A model generated the notes under the pieces. It saw only the letters and a program-made list of their open reading frames with translations, searched no databases and was not told the origin of the DNA. Position numbers and translations under genes: made by a program. Shown here one piece after another: positions 10,217-18,823 of a DNA stretch of 64,000 nt. This stretch comes from Sinorhizobium sp. BG8. Its GTDB lineage: Bacteria; Pseudomonadota; Alphaproteobacteria; Rhizobiales; Rhizobiaceae. How positions within the stretch are numbered: position 1 is the stretch's first letter; each line of letters begins with the position of its first letter. The DNA lies in the NCBI RefSeq assembly GCF_016864555.1, contig NZ_CP044012.1:1074597-1138596 (forward strand), read 5' to 3'.

Positions 10217-10633
10217 TTAGACGATCTGCTTGATGAAGCTTTCAAGCATGGCTTTCAGGCGCTGGGCGTCTTCATTGCCATAGTTGTCCTCGACCTTGGC
10301 CTCGTGCTCTTCGACGCGCTTGTTCTGGCTTGCCAGCATCGAAGCACCCTTGTCGGACAGAAACATGCGCACCTTGCGGCGATCGGACGGGTCGGGCACG
10401 CGGTAGACGAGCGCATCCTGCACCATGCGATCGACAAGCTTGGTCAGTGTCGGCAGATTGAGCGCCAGCTCCTCGGCAAGCTTCCCCATCGGCAGGCCAC
10501 CAGACTCCGACAGCACCTTCATGAGCCGCCACTGGTCGAGGGATACGCCTTCTGCGGTCAATTGACGGCTCAGATGCCTGTTGGCTTGAGCCAACAGATG
10601 AGACAGATGATCGTTGAGCGAGCGCTCGGCCAT
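10217..10633 (-). CDS. MarR family transcriptional regulator
   Basis: A 138-residue winged-helix protein: HLSHLLAQANRHLSRQL, then LPMGKLAEELALNLPTLTKLVDRMVQDALVYR as the recognition region, then DPSDRRKVRMFLSDKG as the wing. Size and motif order are those of MarR/SlyA proteins, which usually act as dimers on palindromes and release DNA on binding a small ligand. It is divergent from the AmiC-like gene and so is a candidate regulator of the amide-type transport operon. Confidence 0.85.
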   Translation of the reverse strand: MAERSLNDHLSHLLAQANRHLSRQLTAEGVSLDQWRLMKVLSESGGLPMGKLAEELALNLPTLTKLVDRMVQDALVYRVPDPSDRRKVRMFLSDKGASMLASQNKRVEEHEAKVEDNYGNEDAQRLKAMLESFIKQIV

Positions 10634-10664
10634 GATTCTTTAATCAGCAATTGTTTAATCGGAA

Positions 10665-10678
10665 ACTATATATATAGT
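10665..10678 (+). promoter_or_regulatory. candidate MarR operator, ACTATATATATAGT
   Basis: A perfect 14-base palindrome in the MarR/AmiC-like divergent region, 31 bases upstream of the MarR start. MarR proteins favour AT-rich palindromes of this size. GATTAAA also occurs twice between it and the marR start when read on the minus strand. The AT-alternating core could equally be part of a promoter. Confidence 0.35.
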
Positions 10679-10787
10679 GCTTCTAACGTGTCGCATAGAC
10701 TGACACCAACGAAAAGAAGAAAATCATAATCCGCAGGTTGCGGAACTTGCGGTCCGGGGCGGAGCGTAGACGAAAAGGGAGAATGCC

Positions 10788-11981
10788 GTGACGCTCGATT
10801 TAGCTCCAATCGGGACTGGAAACCGCATGTCGACACGCGGGCGCACCCCGGCGCGCCGGTCGACTGGTTCGCTGCTCGATACGCTGATTTCGCAACGGAG
10901 AGGCGGACAAGGGTCGGGCCCGCGAAACAGAGGGCCGATCCGCATCGGCCTTCTAGTGCCCTTCCAGGGTGCCGATGCAATCTGGGGACCCTCCTGCCAG
11001 TACAGCGCGGTGCTCGCCGCTGCTGAACTCAATGAAAACGGCGGCATCCTTGGTCGGCAGATCGAGTTGCTCGCCGCAGATGCGGGCGGAAGTCCGCAAG
11101 CCGTGGTCGAACGCGCCCGCGATCTCGTCGAGCGCCAGGGCGCCGACGCTTTGGTGGGCGTGCACCTCTCCTCCGTCCGAGTCGAACTCGCCCGCGCCCT
11201 TGCCGGACGTGTGCCCTACGTTTTCGCACCCTTGTTTGAGGGCGCCACTGAAAGAGAGCGGGTCTTCAGCATTGGCGAAGTGCCGGAACGGCAGTTTGCC
11301 GGTCCGGTCAGCCATTTCATGGAACAACGCAAATCGCGTCGCTGGTTTCTCGTGGGCAATGACTACGTGTGGCCCCGTGCCACGCACAATTGGGTCCGTG
11401 ACTTCGTCGCGAAGCACGGTGGGGAGGTCGTGGGCGATGAATATGTCGGCCTCGGCCACGACACCGCTCATCTCATCGACGTCATCGAGGCGGCCAATCC
11501 GGATGTCCTCTTCCTGTCGCTCGTCGGATCCGAATGCGTACCCTTCAACCGCATGTTCGCCGAACGCGGCCTGTCGCGTCGTATCATCCGGTTGTCCGGC
11601 GCCATCGAAGAAAACACGCTGATGGCGATAGGGGCAGAGAATACCGAAAATCTGTACTGCGCCGCCGGTTATTTCAGCGCACTGGAAACGCCGGAAAACC
11701 GCAACTTCCTCAAGCGTTATCGCGATGCCTTTGGAGTGACCGCGCCGGTGCAGGGTGTACTCAGCGAAGCCTGCTACGAGGGCTTGCGGTTCTTTGGCGC
11801 CCTTACGGCTCGCGCTAAATCACTGGATCTCGACATCCTGTCCCAGGCCTTCGAGGGCCTGACCTTTGAGAGCCCGCGTGGCGTCACAACCGTCCGCAAC
11901 GGGGTGGCAACGGGGCCGACCTATCTGGCCCGTGCCGATGGCACTGAATTCGAAATCCTGCGCAGCTTCAGCAACGACTGA
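10788..11981 (+). CDS. AmiC-like cytoplasmic ligand-binding protein (periplasmic-binding fold, no signal peptide)
   Basis: A 397-residue protein. After a 50-residue basic, low-complexity N-terminus with no hydrophobic segment it contains the two-lobed Leu/Ile/Val-binding fold: IRIGLLVPFQGADAIWGPS, ELNENGGILGRQIELLAADA, LVGVHLSS, FLVGNDYVWPRATHNW. This is closest to AmiC and the FmdD/UrtA amide-urea binding group. AmiC is a cytoplasmic amide sensor, and the missing signal peptide argues for a sensory rather than transport role here. The GTG start has AAGGGAGA at the right distance. No AmiR/ANTAR partner is encoded in the window, which leaves its output unknown. Confidence 0.7.
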   Translation: MTLDLAPIGTGNRMSTRGRTPARRSTGSLLDTLISQRRGGQGSGPRNRGPIRIGLLVPFQGADAIWGPSCQYSAVLAAAELNENGGILGRQIELLAADAGGSPQAVVERARDLVERQGADALVGVHLSSVRVELARALAGRVPYVFAPLFEGATERERVFSIGEVPERQFAGPVSHFMEQRKSRRWFLVGNDYVWPRATHNWVRDFVAKHGGEVVGDEYVGLGHDTAHLIDVIEAANPDVLFLSLVGSECVPFNRMFAERGLSRRIIRLSGAIEENTLMAIGAENTENLYCAAGYFSALETPENRNFLKRYRDAFGVTAPVQGVLSEACYEGLRFFGALTARAKSLDLDILSQAFEGLTFESPRGVTTVRNGVATGPTYLARADGTEFEILRSFSND

Positions 11982-12128
11982 TCTCCCCACACTCCTGAAC
12001 TCCCGCAGCGGCAAGCACCTGCTCGTCGCGCGCGTTTGCGCGCCGTCTCACCAGCGACAGCACGAGCCTCATCTTCTGTTCGCCAAATTGACGAGATGTG
12101 AAAAACTGTGGCGTTTACGCAAAAATAG

Positions 12129-12156
12129 TTGAAAAAGAAAATATTGAATATATAAA
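12129..12156 (+). promoter_or_regulatory. candidate sigma-70-type promoter TTGAAA-N16-TATAAA
   Basis: TTGAAA at 12129-12134 and TATAAA at 12151-12156 are separated by 16 bases in an AT-rich island. This would start a transcript about 110 bases upstream of the binding-protein gene and so give it a promoter separate from the AmiC-like gene. Confidence 0.35.
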
Positions 12157-12206
12157 CATCTCGACCGCATGAATTCCGCAGATCCCCCGGGCTTCGAGGC
12201 CCAGGC

Positions 12207-12226
12207 CGGCAGGCTATCGCCTGCCG
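12207..12226 (+). other. GC-rich hairpin in leader
   Basis: CGGCAGGC (12207-12214) and GCCTGCCG (12219-12226) form a perfect 8-base-pair stem with a TATC loop, 48 bases before the binding-protein start. No T-tract follows. It may stabilise the mRNA or affect translation. Confidence 0.4.
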
Positions 12227-12273
12227 CAACGAACCCGTGCGTCCACGAGTCTGAAAACGAAGAGGGTGAACAC

Positions 12274-13491
12274 ATGAAAATCAACAGACGTCTTTTCCTT
12301 GGCGGCACCGCAGCCGCGCTCACAACACCGTGGATCAGCAGCGCATTCGCGGCCGACGATATCACCATTGCCAGCATCTATGATCTGTCCGGTGGCCTTG
12401 AAATCTACGGCCAGCCTATCGACGCCTGCCTCGACCTCGCCGTTTCCGAGTTGAATGAGGCCGGCGGCCTGCTTGGCCGCAAGATAAAGGTCCAGAAGTA
12501 CGATCCGCAGTCCAATGTTCAGCTCTATACGCAGTTCGCAACCGAAGCGGCGACCAGCGTTCAGGCGTCGGCCGTCTTCGGCGGCATCACCAGCGCCTCG
12601 CGCGAGGCCATTCGCCCGATCCTCGGCCGTTATCAGACGCTCTACTTCTACACCCCGCTCTATGAAGGCGGCGTCTGCGATCGCAACACCTTCTCCACCG
12701 GCTCCACGCCGTCCCAGACCATCGGCTCGCTGATGCCCTTTGCCGTCAAGAACTTTGGTAAGAAGGTCTATGTGCTGGCGGCGGACTACAACTACGGCCA
12801 GATCTCGGCCAAGTGGGTCCGCGACTACACGACCCAGGCCGGCGGCGAAGTGATCGCGGCCGAGTTCTTCCCGCTTGACGTCACCGACTTCAGCGCCGCG
12901 ATCCAGAAGATCCAGCGCGAGAAGCCGGACGTCATCTACACGCTGTTGGTCGGCGGAAATCATATGTCGTTCTTCCGCCAGTGGGCGGCAGCCGGCATGG
13001 CAGGCCAGATTCCGATCGTGTCCACCTCGTTTGGCGGCGGCAACGAGCATATCGTTCTGACGCCGGCAGAGTCCGATGGCGTCATGGCGGCGTTCGGCTA
13101 TTTCCAGGAGATCAAGTCGCCGACCAACGAAGCCTTCGTCAAGCGCTACCACGCCAAGTTCGGCGACAATGCGCCTTACGTGACCGAACACGCATCCTCG
13201 ACCTACAACGCCATTCACCACTGGGCAAACGGCGTCAAGAAGGCGAACTCGCTCGACCGGATGGCCGTCATCGAAGCGATCGAAAGCGGCTCGACCGTCG
13301 AGGGTCCGGGCGGCCCGAACACCATCGATCCGAAGACGCATCACTGCGCCACGGATGTCCATATCGGCCGGGTAAAGAACCACAGCTTCGAGATTCTCGA
13401 AAGCTATCCGAACCAGCCACCGCTCGACACGGCCGCCGTTTGCGACCTGATCCAGAATCCGAACGACAACCAGCAATACGTCATCCAGTAA
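12274..13491 (+). CDS. amide/urea-type ABC transporter substrate-binding protein
   Basis: A 405-residue periplasmic protein of the UrtA/FmdD/LivJ group. The signal region MKINRRLFLGG has a twin-arginine-like start and ends near SAFA-ADD (about residue 26). The mature part shows ITIASIYDLSGGLEIYG, LNEAGGLLGRKIKVQKYDPQ and YVLAADYNYGQISAKWVRDY. The start at 12274 (GAGGGTG upstream) removes 35 non-conserved residues from the longest frame. It is paralogous in fold to the AmiC-like protein upstream, so sensor and transporter may see related ligands. Urea itself is not indicated, since no urease or urea amidolyase lies nearby. Confidence 0.85.
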   Translation: MKINRRLFLGGTAAALTTPWISSAFAADDITIASIYDLSGGLEIYGQPIDACLDLAVSELNEAGGLLGRKIKVQKYDPQSNVQLYTQFATEAATSVQASAVFGGITSASREAIRPILGRYQTLYFYTPLYEGGVCDRNTFSTGSTPSQTIGSLMPFAVKNFGKKVYVLAADYNYGQISAKWVRDYTTQAGGEVIAAEFFPLDVTDFSAAIQKIQREKPDVIYTLLVGGNHMSFFRQWAAAGMAGQIPIVSTSFGGGNEHIVLTPAESDGVMAAFGYFQEIKSPTNEAFVKRYHAKFGDNAPYVTEHASSTYNAIHHWANGVKKANSLDRMAVIEAIESGSTVEGPGGPNTIDPKTHHCATDVHIGRVKNHSFEILESYPNQPPLDTAAVCDLIQNPNDNQQYVIQ

Positions 13492-13510
13492 GCGACGGAC
13501 CAGCGTTTCT

Positions 13511-13535
13511 CGGAATGCGGTCTCTCCGCATTCCG
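13511..13535 (+). other. intercistronic hairpin between binding protein and permease
   Basis: CGGAATGCGG (13511-13520) pairs perfectly with CCGCATTCCG (13526-13535) around a TCTCT loop. There is no T-tract. Placed just after the binding-protein stop and 22 bases before the permease start, it is typical of a 3' stabiliser that raises binding-protein mRNA over the permeases. Confidence 0.6.
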
Positions 13536-13557
13536 GGCACCCGGTGGGATAGGACCA

Positions 13558-14424
13558 GTGGATTATTTTCTTGTTGTGCTGCTCCAGATCGTTGGAGCGG
13601 TCGGCAATCTTGCGCTCATCAGCGTGGGACTTGCCGTCATCTTCGGCATGATGCGGGTGATCAACCTCGCCCATGGCGAGTTCATCATGCTCGGCGGGTT
13701 TGCCGCCATCTTCAGTGCCCAGGCGGGCATCAACATCTGGATCGCCATGCTGGTGGTCGCCCCTCTCAGCGTTGCACTGCTCGGTGTCGTGGTCGAGCGG
13801 CTGATCATGCGCCGTCTCTATGGCCGTCTCGTCGACACCATGCTGGCGAGCTGGGGACTAAGCCTCCTGCTGATCGGTCTGGCGACCACCTTCTTCGGCA
13901 ACCGCGTGGTCGGCATCGCAGCACCTGTCGGCAGCTTCCGCATCGGTGCCTATAGCCTCGGTGCCTATGATTTCGTGTTGGCCGGCGTCGCAGCTCTCGT
14001 CTTTGCCGGTGGCTATGCATTGCTGCGCTTCACCTCACTTGGTCTTGTTGCCAGAGCGACGATGCAGAACCGTGAAATGGCGTCCTCGCTCGGGATAGAA
14101 CCGTCGCGTGTCTATGCCGTCACCTTTGCGGTCGGCGCCGGTCTGAGTGGCCTTGCAGGCGGCCTGCTTGCCCCGATTTCAGGCGTGCTGCCAACCATGG
14201 GCGTCGCCTATGTCGCCAAGGCCTTCATCACCGTGATCACCGGCGGCGCAAGCGTCATCACCGGCACGGCTCTGAGTTCGGCGCTTCTCGGCGGCATCAA
14301 CACCGTCTCGACCTTCCTGACGACGCCTGTCATCGGCGATGTCGCGCTGCTTCTCGCCGCAACCATCTTCCTCCGCATCCTGCCGACCGGCATCACCGGA
14401 CGCATCTTCAAGGGGGCACCATGA
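13558..14424 (+). CDS. branched-chain amino acid/amide ABC transporter permease (LivH/UrtB type)
   Basis: A 288-residue integral membrane protein with about eight hydrophobic segments. The N-terminal block VIFGMMRVINLAHGEFIMLGGF is diagnostic of LivH/UrtB permeases. GTG start. The stop overlaps the next permease gene by four bases, so the two are translationally coupled. Partner of the LivM/UrtC-type subunit that follows. Confidence 0.9.
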   Translation: MDYFLVVLLQIVGAVGNLALISVGLAVIFGMMRVINLAHGEFIMLGGFAAIFSAQAGINIWIAMLVVAPLSVALLGVVVERLIMRRLYGRLVDTMLASWGLSLLLIGLATTFFGNRVVGIAAPVGSFRIGAYSLGAYDFVLAGVAALVFAGGYALLRFTSLGLVARATMQNREMASSLGIEPSRVYAVTFAVGAGLSGLAGGLLAPISGVLPTMGVAYVAKAFITVITGGASVITGTALSSALLGGINTVSTFLTTPVIGDVALLLAATIFLRILPTGITGRIFKGAP

Positions 14425-15458
14425 CCTTTCCGGCCCTTTTGCGTGCCAGCAGAACGCATGTCGCCCTGGCAGCGATCGCCACGACTGCCGCCATCCTCAT
14501 CCTGCCGACGGCCGCACCGCTCTACACGCTGATCAACATCACGCTCTACATGTCGATGGGTGTCTTCGCCCTCAGCCTCGCCCTGCTCTGGGGCTATGGC
14601 GGCATCCTCTGCTTCGGCCAGTCAGCTTTCTTCGGGCTTGGCGCCTATGCCTATGCGATCGCCGCCCTCAATTTCGGCGACACGACACTCGCTGCCGGCT
14701 TCGCCGTTGCCGTGCCAGCGATTTTTGCCGCCGGTCTTGGCTATTTCCTGTTCTACGGCCGTCTAAGCGACGTCTATCTCGGCGTCATCACCCTGACCGT
14801 CACTCTCATCCTGTTCAAGCTGATCAACAGCACGGGCGGCGATGCCTGGCGGATCGGTACAGCCCGGATCGGCGGCTTCAACGGCATTCCCAATACGCCG
14901 TTGCTGACGATGCCCTTCACCACGGTTCCCCTCTCCCCGCCGCAGATGTTCGTCTTTGCGACCGGCGCCCTGTTTAGCACCTACGCGCTCTGCAAGGGCC
15001 TGATCGTCACTCCGTTCGGCCGCGCCGTCATCGCGGTCCGGGAGAACGAGATGCGGGCAGAATTGCTCGGCTACAATGCACGACGCCTCAAGCTTGCCGT
15101 GTTCGTCATCGCGGCGGCTATCGCCGGACTTGCCGGGCTTCTCTTTGCAAACTCGGTCTTCGTCAGCCCGACCATGTTCAGCCTCTCCATGGCAGCGCAG
15201 GTTCTGATCTGGGTCGTAGTGGGTGGTCTTGGAACCCTGTTCGGGCCTGTGGCCGCCTGCTTTGCCCTGCAGATCGCCACAGTGGCGCTCGGCAAGCTCG
15301 GGCTGGTCGACCCGAATATTGTGCTCGGCGTCGTGCTGATCATCTTTGTCGTCCTGGTACCTGGCGGCATTCAACCGGCTTTGACGAGCCTTGCTCGACG
15401 GCTCTTCGACGCGGACCGCCGCTCCGCCACGTCCCCGATCAGGGAGGCCGTGCAATGA
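14421..15458 (+). CDS. branched-chain amino acid/amide ABC transporter permease (LivM/UrtC type)
   Basis: A 345-residue membrane protein with the LivM hallmarks LALLWGYGGILCFGQSAFFGLGAYAYA, RLSDVYLGVITLTVTLI and FGRAVIAVRENEMRAELLGY. It overlaps the preceding permease gene by four bases and the following ATPase gene by four. It forms the transmembrane channel together with the LivH/UrtB-type subunit. Confidence 0.9.
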   Translation: MTFPALLRASRTHVALAAIATTAAILILPTAAPLYTLINITLYMSMGVFALSLALLWGYGGILCFGQSAFFGLGAYAYAIAALNFGDTTLAAGFAVAVPAIFAAGLGYFLFYGRLSDVYLGVITLTVTLILFKLINSTGGDAWRIGTARIGGFNGIPNTPLLTMPFTTVPLSPPQMFVFATGALFSTYALCKGLIVTPFGRAVIAVRENEMRAELLGYNARRLKLAVFVIAAAIAGLAGLLFANSVFVSPTMFSLSMAAQVLIWVVVGGLGTLFGPVAACFALQIATVALGKLGLVDPNIVLGVVLIIFVVLVPGGIQPALTSLARRLFDADRRSATSPIREAVQ

Positions 15459-16177
15459 GCGACTTTCTTCTCGAAGCCAAGGATGTCGCCATGCATTTCG
15501 GCGGCGTGAAAGCGCTCGATGGCGTCGATTTCCGCCTGAAGAAGGGCGAGCTGCGCTGCCTTCTCGGCCCAAACGGTGCCGGCAAGACAACGTTCTTCCG
15601 CTGCCTCACGGGCACCTATAAGCCGACCCGCGGCCAGATCCTGTTCAAGGGCAACGACATCGCCGGCAAGGAAAGGCATGACATTGCCCGCGCCGGAATG
15701 GGTGTCAAGACGCAGGTGCCGAGCCTTTTCGACGGCCTGACTGCGCATGAAAACCTCTGGCTTGCGCTTAGAACCGTGAAGAACCGGGCGAGCCGCGAGG
15801 CAAAGATCGCCGATGTCATGGAACGCGTCGGTATCTCGGCGCTGCGCGACGGCGTGCTTGGCCGCATGGCCCATGGCCAGCGCCAGCTGGTCGAACTCGC
15901 CATGGTCGTGGCAAGCGATCCGGACCTCGTCCTGCTCGACGAACCTGCAGCCGGCATGACGGACAAGGAAGTCGAGCGGCTTGCCTCGATCATCCGCGAC
16001 CTGAACCGGACACATACGGTGGTGGTGGTCGAGCACGACATGCATTTCATCCGCATGATCGCCGATCAGGTCACCGTATTCCACCAGGGCCGAATTCTGA
16101 CGGAAGGCCATGTCGAACAGATCCTCGCCGACCAGACTGTGCGGGATGTCTATCTGGGGAAAAGCCATGTCGTGTGA
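15455..16177 (+). CDS. ABC transporter ATP-binding protein (LivG/UrtD type)
   Basis: A 240-residue ATPase with Walker A GPNGAGKTT (38-46), signature MAHGQRQLVELAM, Walker B LVLLDEPAAGM and H-loop VVVEHDMHFIRM. The signature has MAHGQ in place of LSGGQ, which is close to the LSHGQ form of UrtD proteins. The EHDM motif is typical of LivG/UrtD. It is one of two ATPases for this importer and overlaps the second by 11 bases. Confidence 0.88.
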   Translation: MSDFLLEAKDVAMHFGGVKALDGVDFRLKKGELRCLLGPNGAGKTTFFRCLTGTYKPTRGQILFKGNDIAGKERHDIARAGMGVKTQVPSLFDGLTAHENLWLALRTVKNRASREAKIADVMERVGISALRDGVLGRMAHGQRQLVELAMVVASDPDLVLLDEPAAGMTDKEVERLASIIRDLNRTHTVVVVEHDMHFIRMIADQVTVFHQGRILTEGHVEQILADQTVRDVYLGKSHVV

Positions 16178-16880
16178 ACTTCTGGTCACCAAGGATCTTC
16201 GCTCGGGCTATGGCCGCATCCCGATCCTGTTCGGCATCGATCTGTCGATTGCCGAAGGCGAATTCGTCGGCATTCTCGGCCATAACGGCATGGGCAAGTC
16301 GACGCTGTTACGCACGCTGATGGGTCACATTCCGGCAACGGCCGGGATCGTCGCCTTCAATGGTCAGGATATAGGCCGCGCCTCCCCCGCTGCCCGCGCC
16401 CGCGCCGGTATCGGTTATGTGCCGCAAGGCCGGCAGATCTTCCCGGCCATGTCAGTCCTGGACAATCTGCGTGTCGGGGCTGCTCATGAGAGCCAGAAGA
16501 ACGCGAAAGCGATCATCGAAAAGGTGATCGAGGAACTGCCGCGCCTGAAGCCGATCCTGACACGCACCGGCGGCGTGCTCTCCGGAGGCGAACAGCAGAT
16601 CCTGGCGCTTGCCCGCTGCCTGTGCGCCGAGCCGAAGCTGATCCTGCTCGACGAACCGACGGAAGGCATTCAGCCGTCGATCATCGAGGAGATGAAGGAC
16701 ACTCTCAAGGCACTGGCCACCGCCCGCAACCTCTCGATCCTGCTCGTCGAGCAGAACCTCCAGTTCATCAGCGATCTCGCTTCCCGTGTGCTTGTCATCA
16801 AGCGCGGGCAGCTCTCCGGCGAAATCGACCCTGCCAGGCTGCACGACGCCGACCTGACGGGCGAGTTCCTGCCCGTCTGA
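16167..16880 (+). CDS. ABC transporter ATP-binding protein (LivF/UrtE type)
   Basis: A 237-residue ATPase with Walker A GHNGMGKST (38-46), GIGYVPQGRQIFPAMSVLDNL, signature LSGGEQQILALAR, Walker B LILLDEPTEGIQP and VEQNLQF. TEGIQPSI is characteristic of the UrtE/LivF branch. The ATG at 16167 is preferred to the longer frame because the domain begins directly at LLVTKDLRSGYG. It overlaps the upstream ATPase gene by 11 bases. Confidence 0.88.
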   Translation: MSCELLVTKDLRSGYGRIPILFGIDLSIAEGEFVGILGHNGMGKSTLLRTLMGHIPATAGIVAFNGQDIGRASPAARARAGIGYVPQGRQIFPAMSVLDNLRVGAAHESQKNAKAIIEKVIEELPRLKPILTRTGGVLSGGEQQILALARCLCAEPKLILLDEPTEGIQPSIIEEMKDTLKALATARNLSILLVEQNLQFISDLASRVLVIKRGQLSGEIDPARLHDADLTGEFLPV

Positions 16881-16911
16881 TCCCTTTCCACAGTCATCCA
16901 ACGAGGTCACC

Positions 16912-17211
16912 ATGATTACGATCACTGCCATTATCCGCGTCCGCCAGGGCTACGAAAAGACCATGGCCCAGGCCCTGCTCGAGGTTGCCGAACACGTGCG
17001 GGCCAACGAGCCCGACACCGTCGGTTTCCATATTTCACAGGACACCGCCGATCCCTGCCTGTTTGCGACCTACGAGCGCTTCACCGACCGTGACGCAATG
17101 GACAAGCACAACGGCTCCGATGTCGTGGCCCGCTTCTTCGGCATAGCAAAGCCCATCCTGGACGGTGACGTGATCCTGATCACCGCCAATGAGATTTCCG
17201 CCAAGGCGTGA
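16912..17211 (+). CDS. ABM-fold putative quinol monooxygenase
   Basis: A 99-residue ferredoxin-like alpha/beta protein of the antibiotic biosynthesis monooxygenase (YgiN/ABM) family: ITAIIRVRQGYEKTMAQALLEVAEHVRANEPDTVGFHI, then CLFATYERFTDRDAMDKHNGSD. Such small dimers oxidise phenolic or quinol substrates without a bound cofactor, or act as auxiliary subunits. Placed 31 bases after the transporter genes and 29 bases before the aldehyde dehydrogenase, it is likely part of the same catabolic transcript. The real substrate is unknown. Confidence 0.75.
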   Translation: MITITAIIRVRQGYEKTMAQALLEVAEHVRANEPDTVGFHISQDTADPCLFATYERFTDRDAMDKHNGSDVVARFFGIAKPILDGDVILITANEISAKA

Positions 17212-17240
17212 AGCCCGGCAAGAGAAAGGAAAGTTCCGAC

Positions 17241-18740
17241 ATGAACGCACCTGTGACCCTCAAGCGCCTCGGCGCCGATGCGGCTCGATTTGTGGCCAAG
17301 GAAAAGAAGCTGTTCATCGATGGCCAGTGGCTTCCATCCGTCGATGGCAACACCATCGAGGTGATCGATCCGGCAACCGGTCAGGTCTTCGACCGCGTTC
17401 CCGCCGGCACCGCAGCGGATATCGACCGCGCCGTCTCTGCCGCCCGCCGCGCTTTTGATGATGGTCCGTGGTCGACCATGTCTCCCAGCGAGCGTGGCAA
17501 GCTGGTCTGGCGGCTCGGCGACCTCGTCGAGAAACACGCTGACGAACTGGCCGAACTGGAAGCACTCGACAACGGCAAGCCTGTCACCGACGCCCGCAAC
17601 GGCGACATTGCCTTTTCCTATGAACTGCTGCGCTACATGGCTGGCTGGAGCACGAAGATCTGCGGCCAGACCATCCCGCTTTCCGGCGGCGCGGCTTATC
17701 ATGCCTATACGCTGCGCGAACCGGTGGGCGTCTGCGGCCAGATCGTGCCGTGGAACTTCTCCTTCATGATGGCGGTCTGGAAGGTGGCGCCTGCGCTTGC
17801 CGCCGGCTGCACGATAGTCCTGAAGCCGGCTGAGCAGACCCCGCTCACTGCCTTACGCCTTGCCGAATTGGTCGAGGAAGCAGGCTTCCCTGCCGGCGTC
17901 TTCAATATGGTGACCGGCTACGGTGAAACGGCTGGGGCAGCCCTCGCCGCCCATCCGGATGTCGACAAGATCGCCTTTACCGGTTCCACCGAGGTGGGCA
18001 AGAAGATCCTCGACGCCGCCAAGGGCAACCTCAAGAAGGTCTCGCTGGAACTCGGCGGCAAGTCGCCGATGATCGTCTTTGCCGATGCCGATCCTGATGT
18101 CGCGATCCCGGCCATTGCCTATGGCATCTTCTACAACATGGGCCAGACCTGCACCGCAGGAACCCGCCTTTATGTCCACAAGGACATTTCCGAGACGATC
18201 CTCACCGGCTTGAAGTCCTTTGCCGAATCCATGTCGATCGGCGTCGGACTCGACCCGAAGACCCAGGTCGGCCCGCTGGTATCGCAGGAGCAATTCGAAC
18301 GGGTCAGTGCCTATGTGCAGGCCGGCCTCGACGACGGCGCCAAGCTCTACTGCGGCGGCAAGCGTTCGGGATCGGAAGGCTATTTCCTCGAGCCGACCAT
18401 CCTGACCGAGACCACGCCGGACATGTCGGTGGTAAAGGAAGAGATCTTCGGACCTGTGCTCGTCGTCGCCACATTCGATGACGACGGCATCGACGCGATC
18501 GTCAAGGAAGCTAACAACTCCATCTACGGTCTGGCCGGCAGCGTATTTACCCGCGATGTCAGCCGGGCCCACAAGGTGGCGAAGAAGCTGAAGGCAGGCA
18601 CGATCGGCGTCAACACTCACCACGTCATCGATCCCGCCTTGCCCTTCGGTGGCTTCAACCAGTCCGGCTGGGGCCGTGAACAGGGTTATGAGGCGATCCT
18701 GCTCTACACCGAAGTGAAATCGGTCGGCGTCGCCCTCTGA
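17241..18740 (+). CDS. NAD(P)-dependent aldehyde dehydrogenase
   Basis: A 499-residue enzyme with the full ALDH set: VPWNFSFMM (Asn172), general base Glu270 in LELGGKSP, nucleophile Cys304 in GQTCTAGTR, and EEIFGPV near residue 403. Length and motif order match the betaine-aldehyde/ALDH2-like class. The ATG at 17241 (AGGAAAG upstream) is chosen over the longer frame. It should oxidise an aldehyde formed from the imported compound to the acid. It precedes the M20 hydrolase by 83 bases. Confidence 0.88.
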   Translation: MNAPVTLKRLGADAARFVAKEKKLFIDGQWLPSVDGNTIEVIDPATGQVFDRVPAGTAADIDRAVSAARRAFDDGPWSTMSPSERGKLVWRLGDLVEKHADELAELEALDNGKPVTDARNGDIAFSYELLRYMAGWSTKICGQTIPLSGGAAYHAYTLREPVGVCGQIVPWNFSFMMAVWKVAPALAAGCTIVLKPAEQTPLTALRLAELVEEAGFPAGVFNMVTGYGETAGAALAAHPDVDKIAFTGSTEVGKKILDAAKGNLKKVSLELGGKSPMIVFADADPDVAIPAIAYGIFYNMGQTCTAGTRLYVHKDISETILTGLKSFAESMSIGVGLDPKTQVGPLVSQEQFERVSAYVQAGLDDGAKLYCGGKRSGSEGYFLEPTILTETTPDMSVVKEEIFGPVLVVATFDDDGIDAIVKEANNSIYGLAGSVFTRDVSRAHKVAKKLKAGTIGVNTHHVIDPALPFGGFNQSGWGREQGYEAILLYTEVKSVGVAL

Positions 18741-18823
18741 CAGTGACGAGTACTGCGGCGGTCCATGCCGCCGCAGTCTGACCATGGCTCGCAGCGCGGG
18801 CTCAAGATGGAAGAAGTGGTGAC

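Larger units (their letters stand above)
11982..12273. other. intergenic leader upstream of the amide-type transport operon
   Basis: 292 bases without a gene. A short GC hairpin follows the AmiC-like gene (GCGCGC at 12028-12033 and 12038-12043, no T-tract). Next comes an AT-rich promoter-like stretch at 12129-12156 and a GC-rich hairpin at 12207-12226 in the presumed mRNA leader. Confidence 0.45.

Noticed and set aside
12274..16880. Classic urea transporter UrtABCDE
   Set aside because: Fold and order fit, but no urease, urea carboxylase or allophanate hydrolase is near, and ALDH and M20 genes follow; kept as amide/urea-type only.
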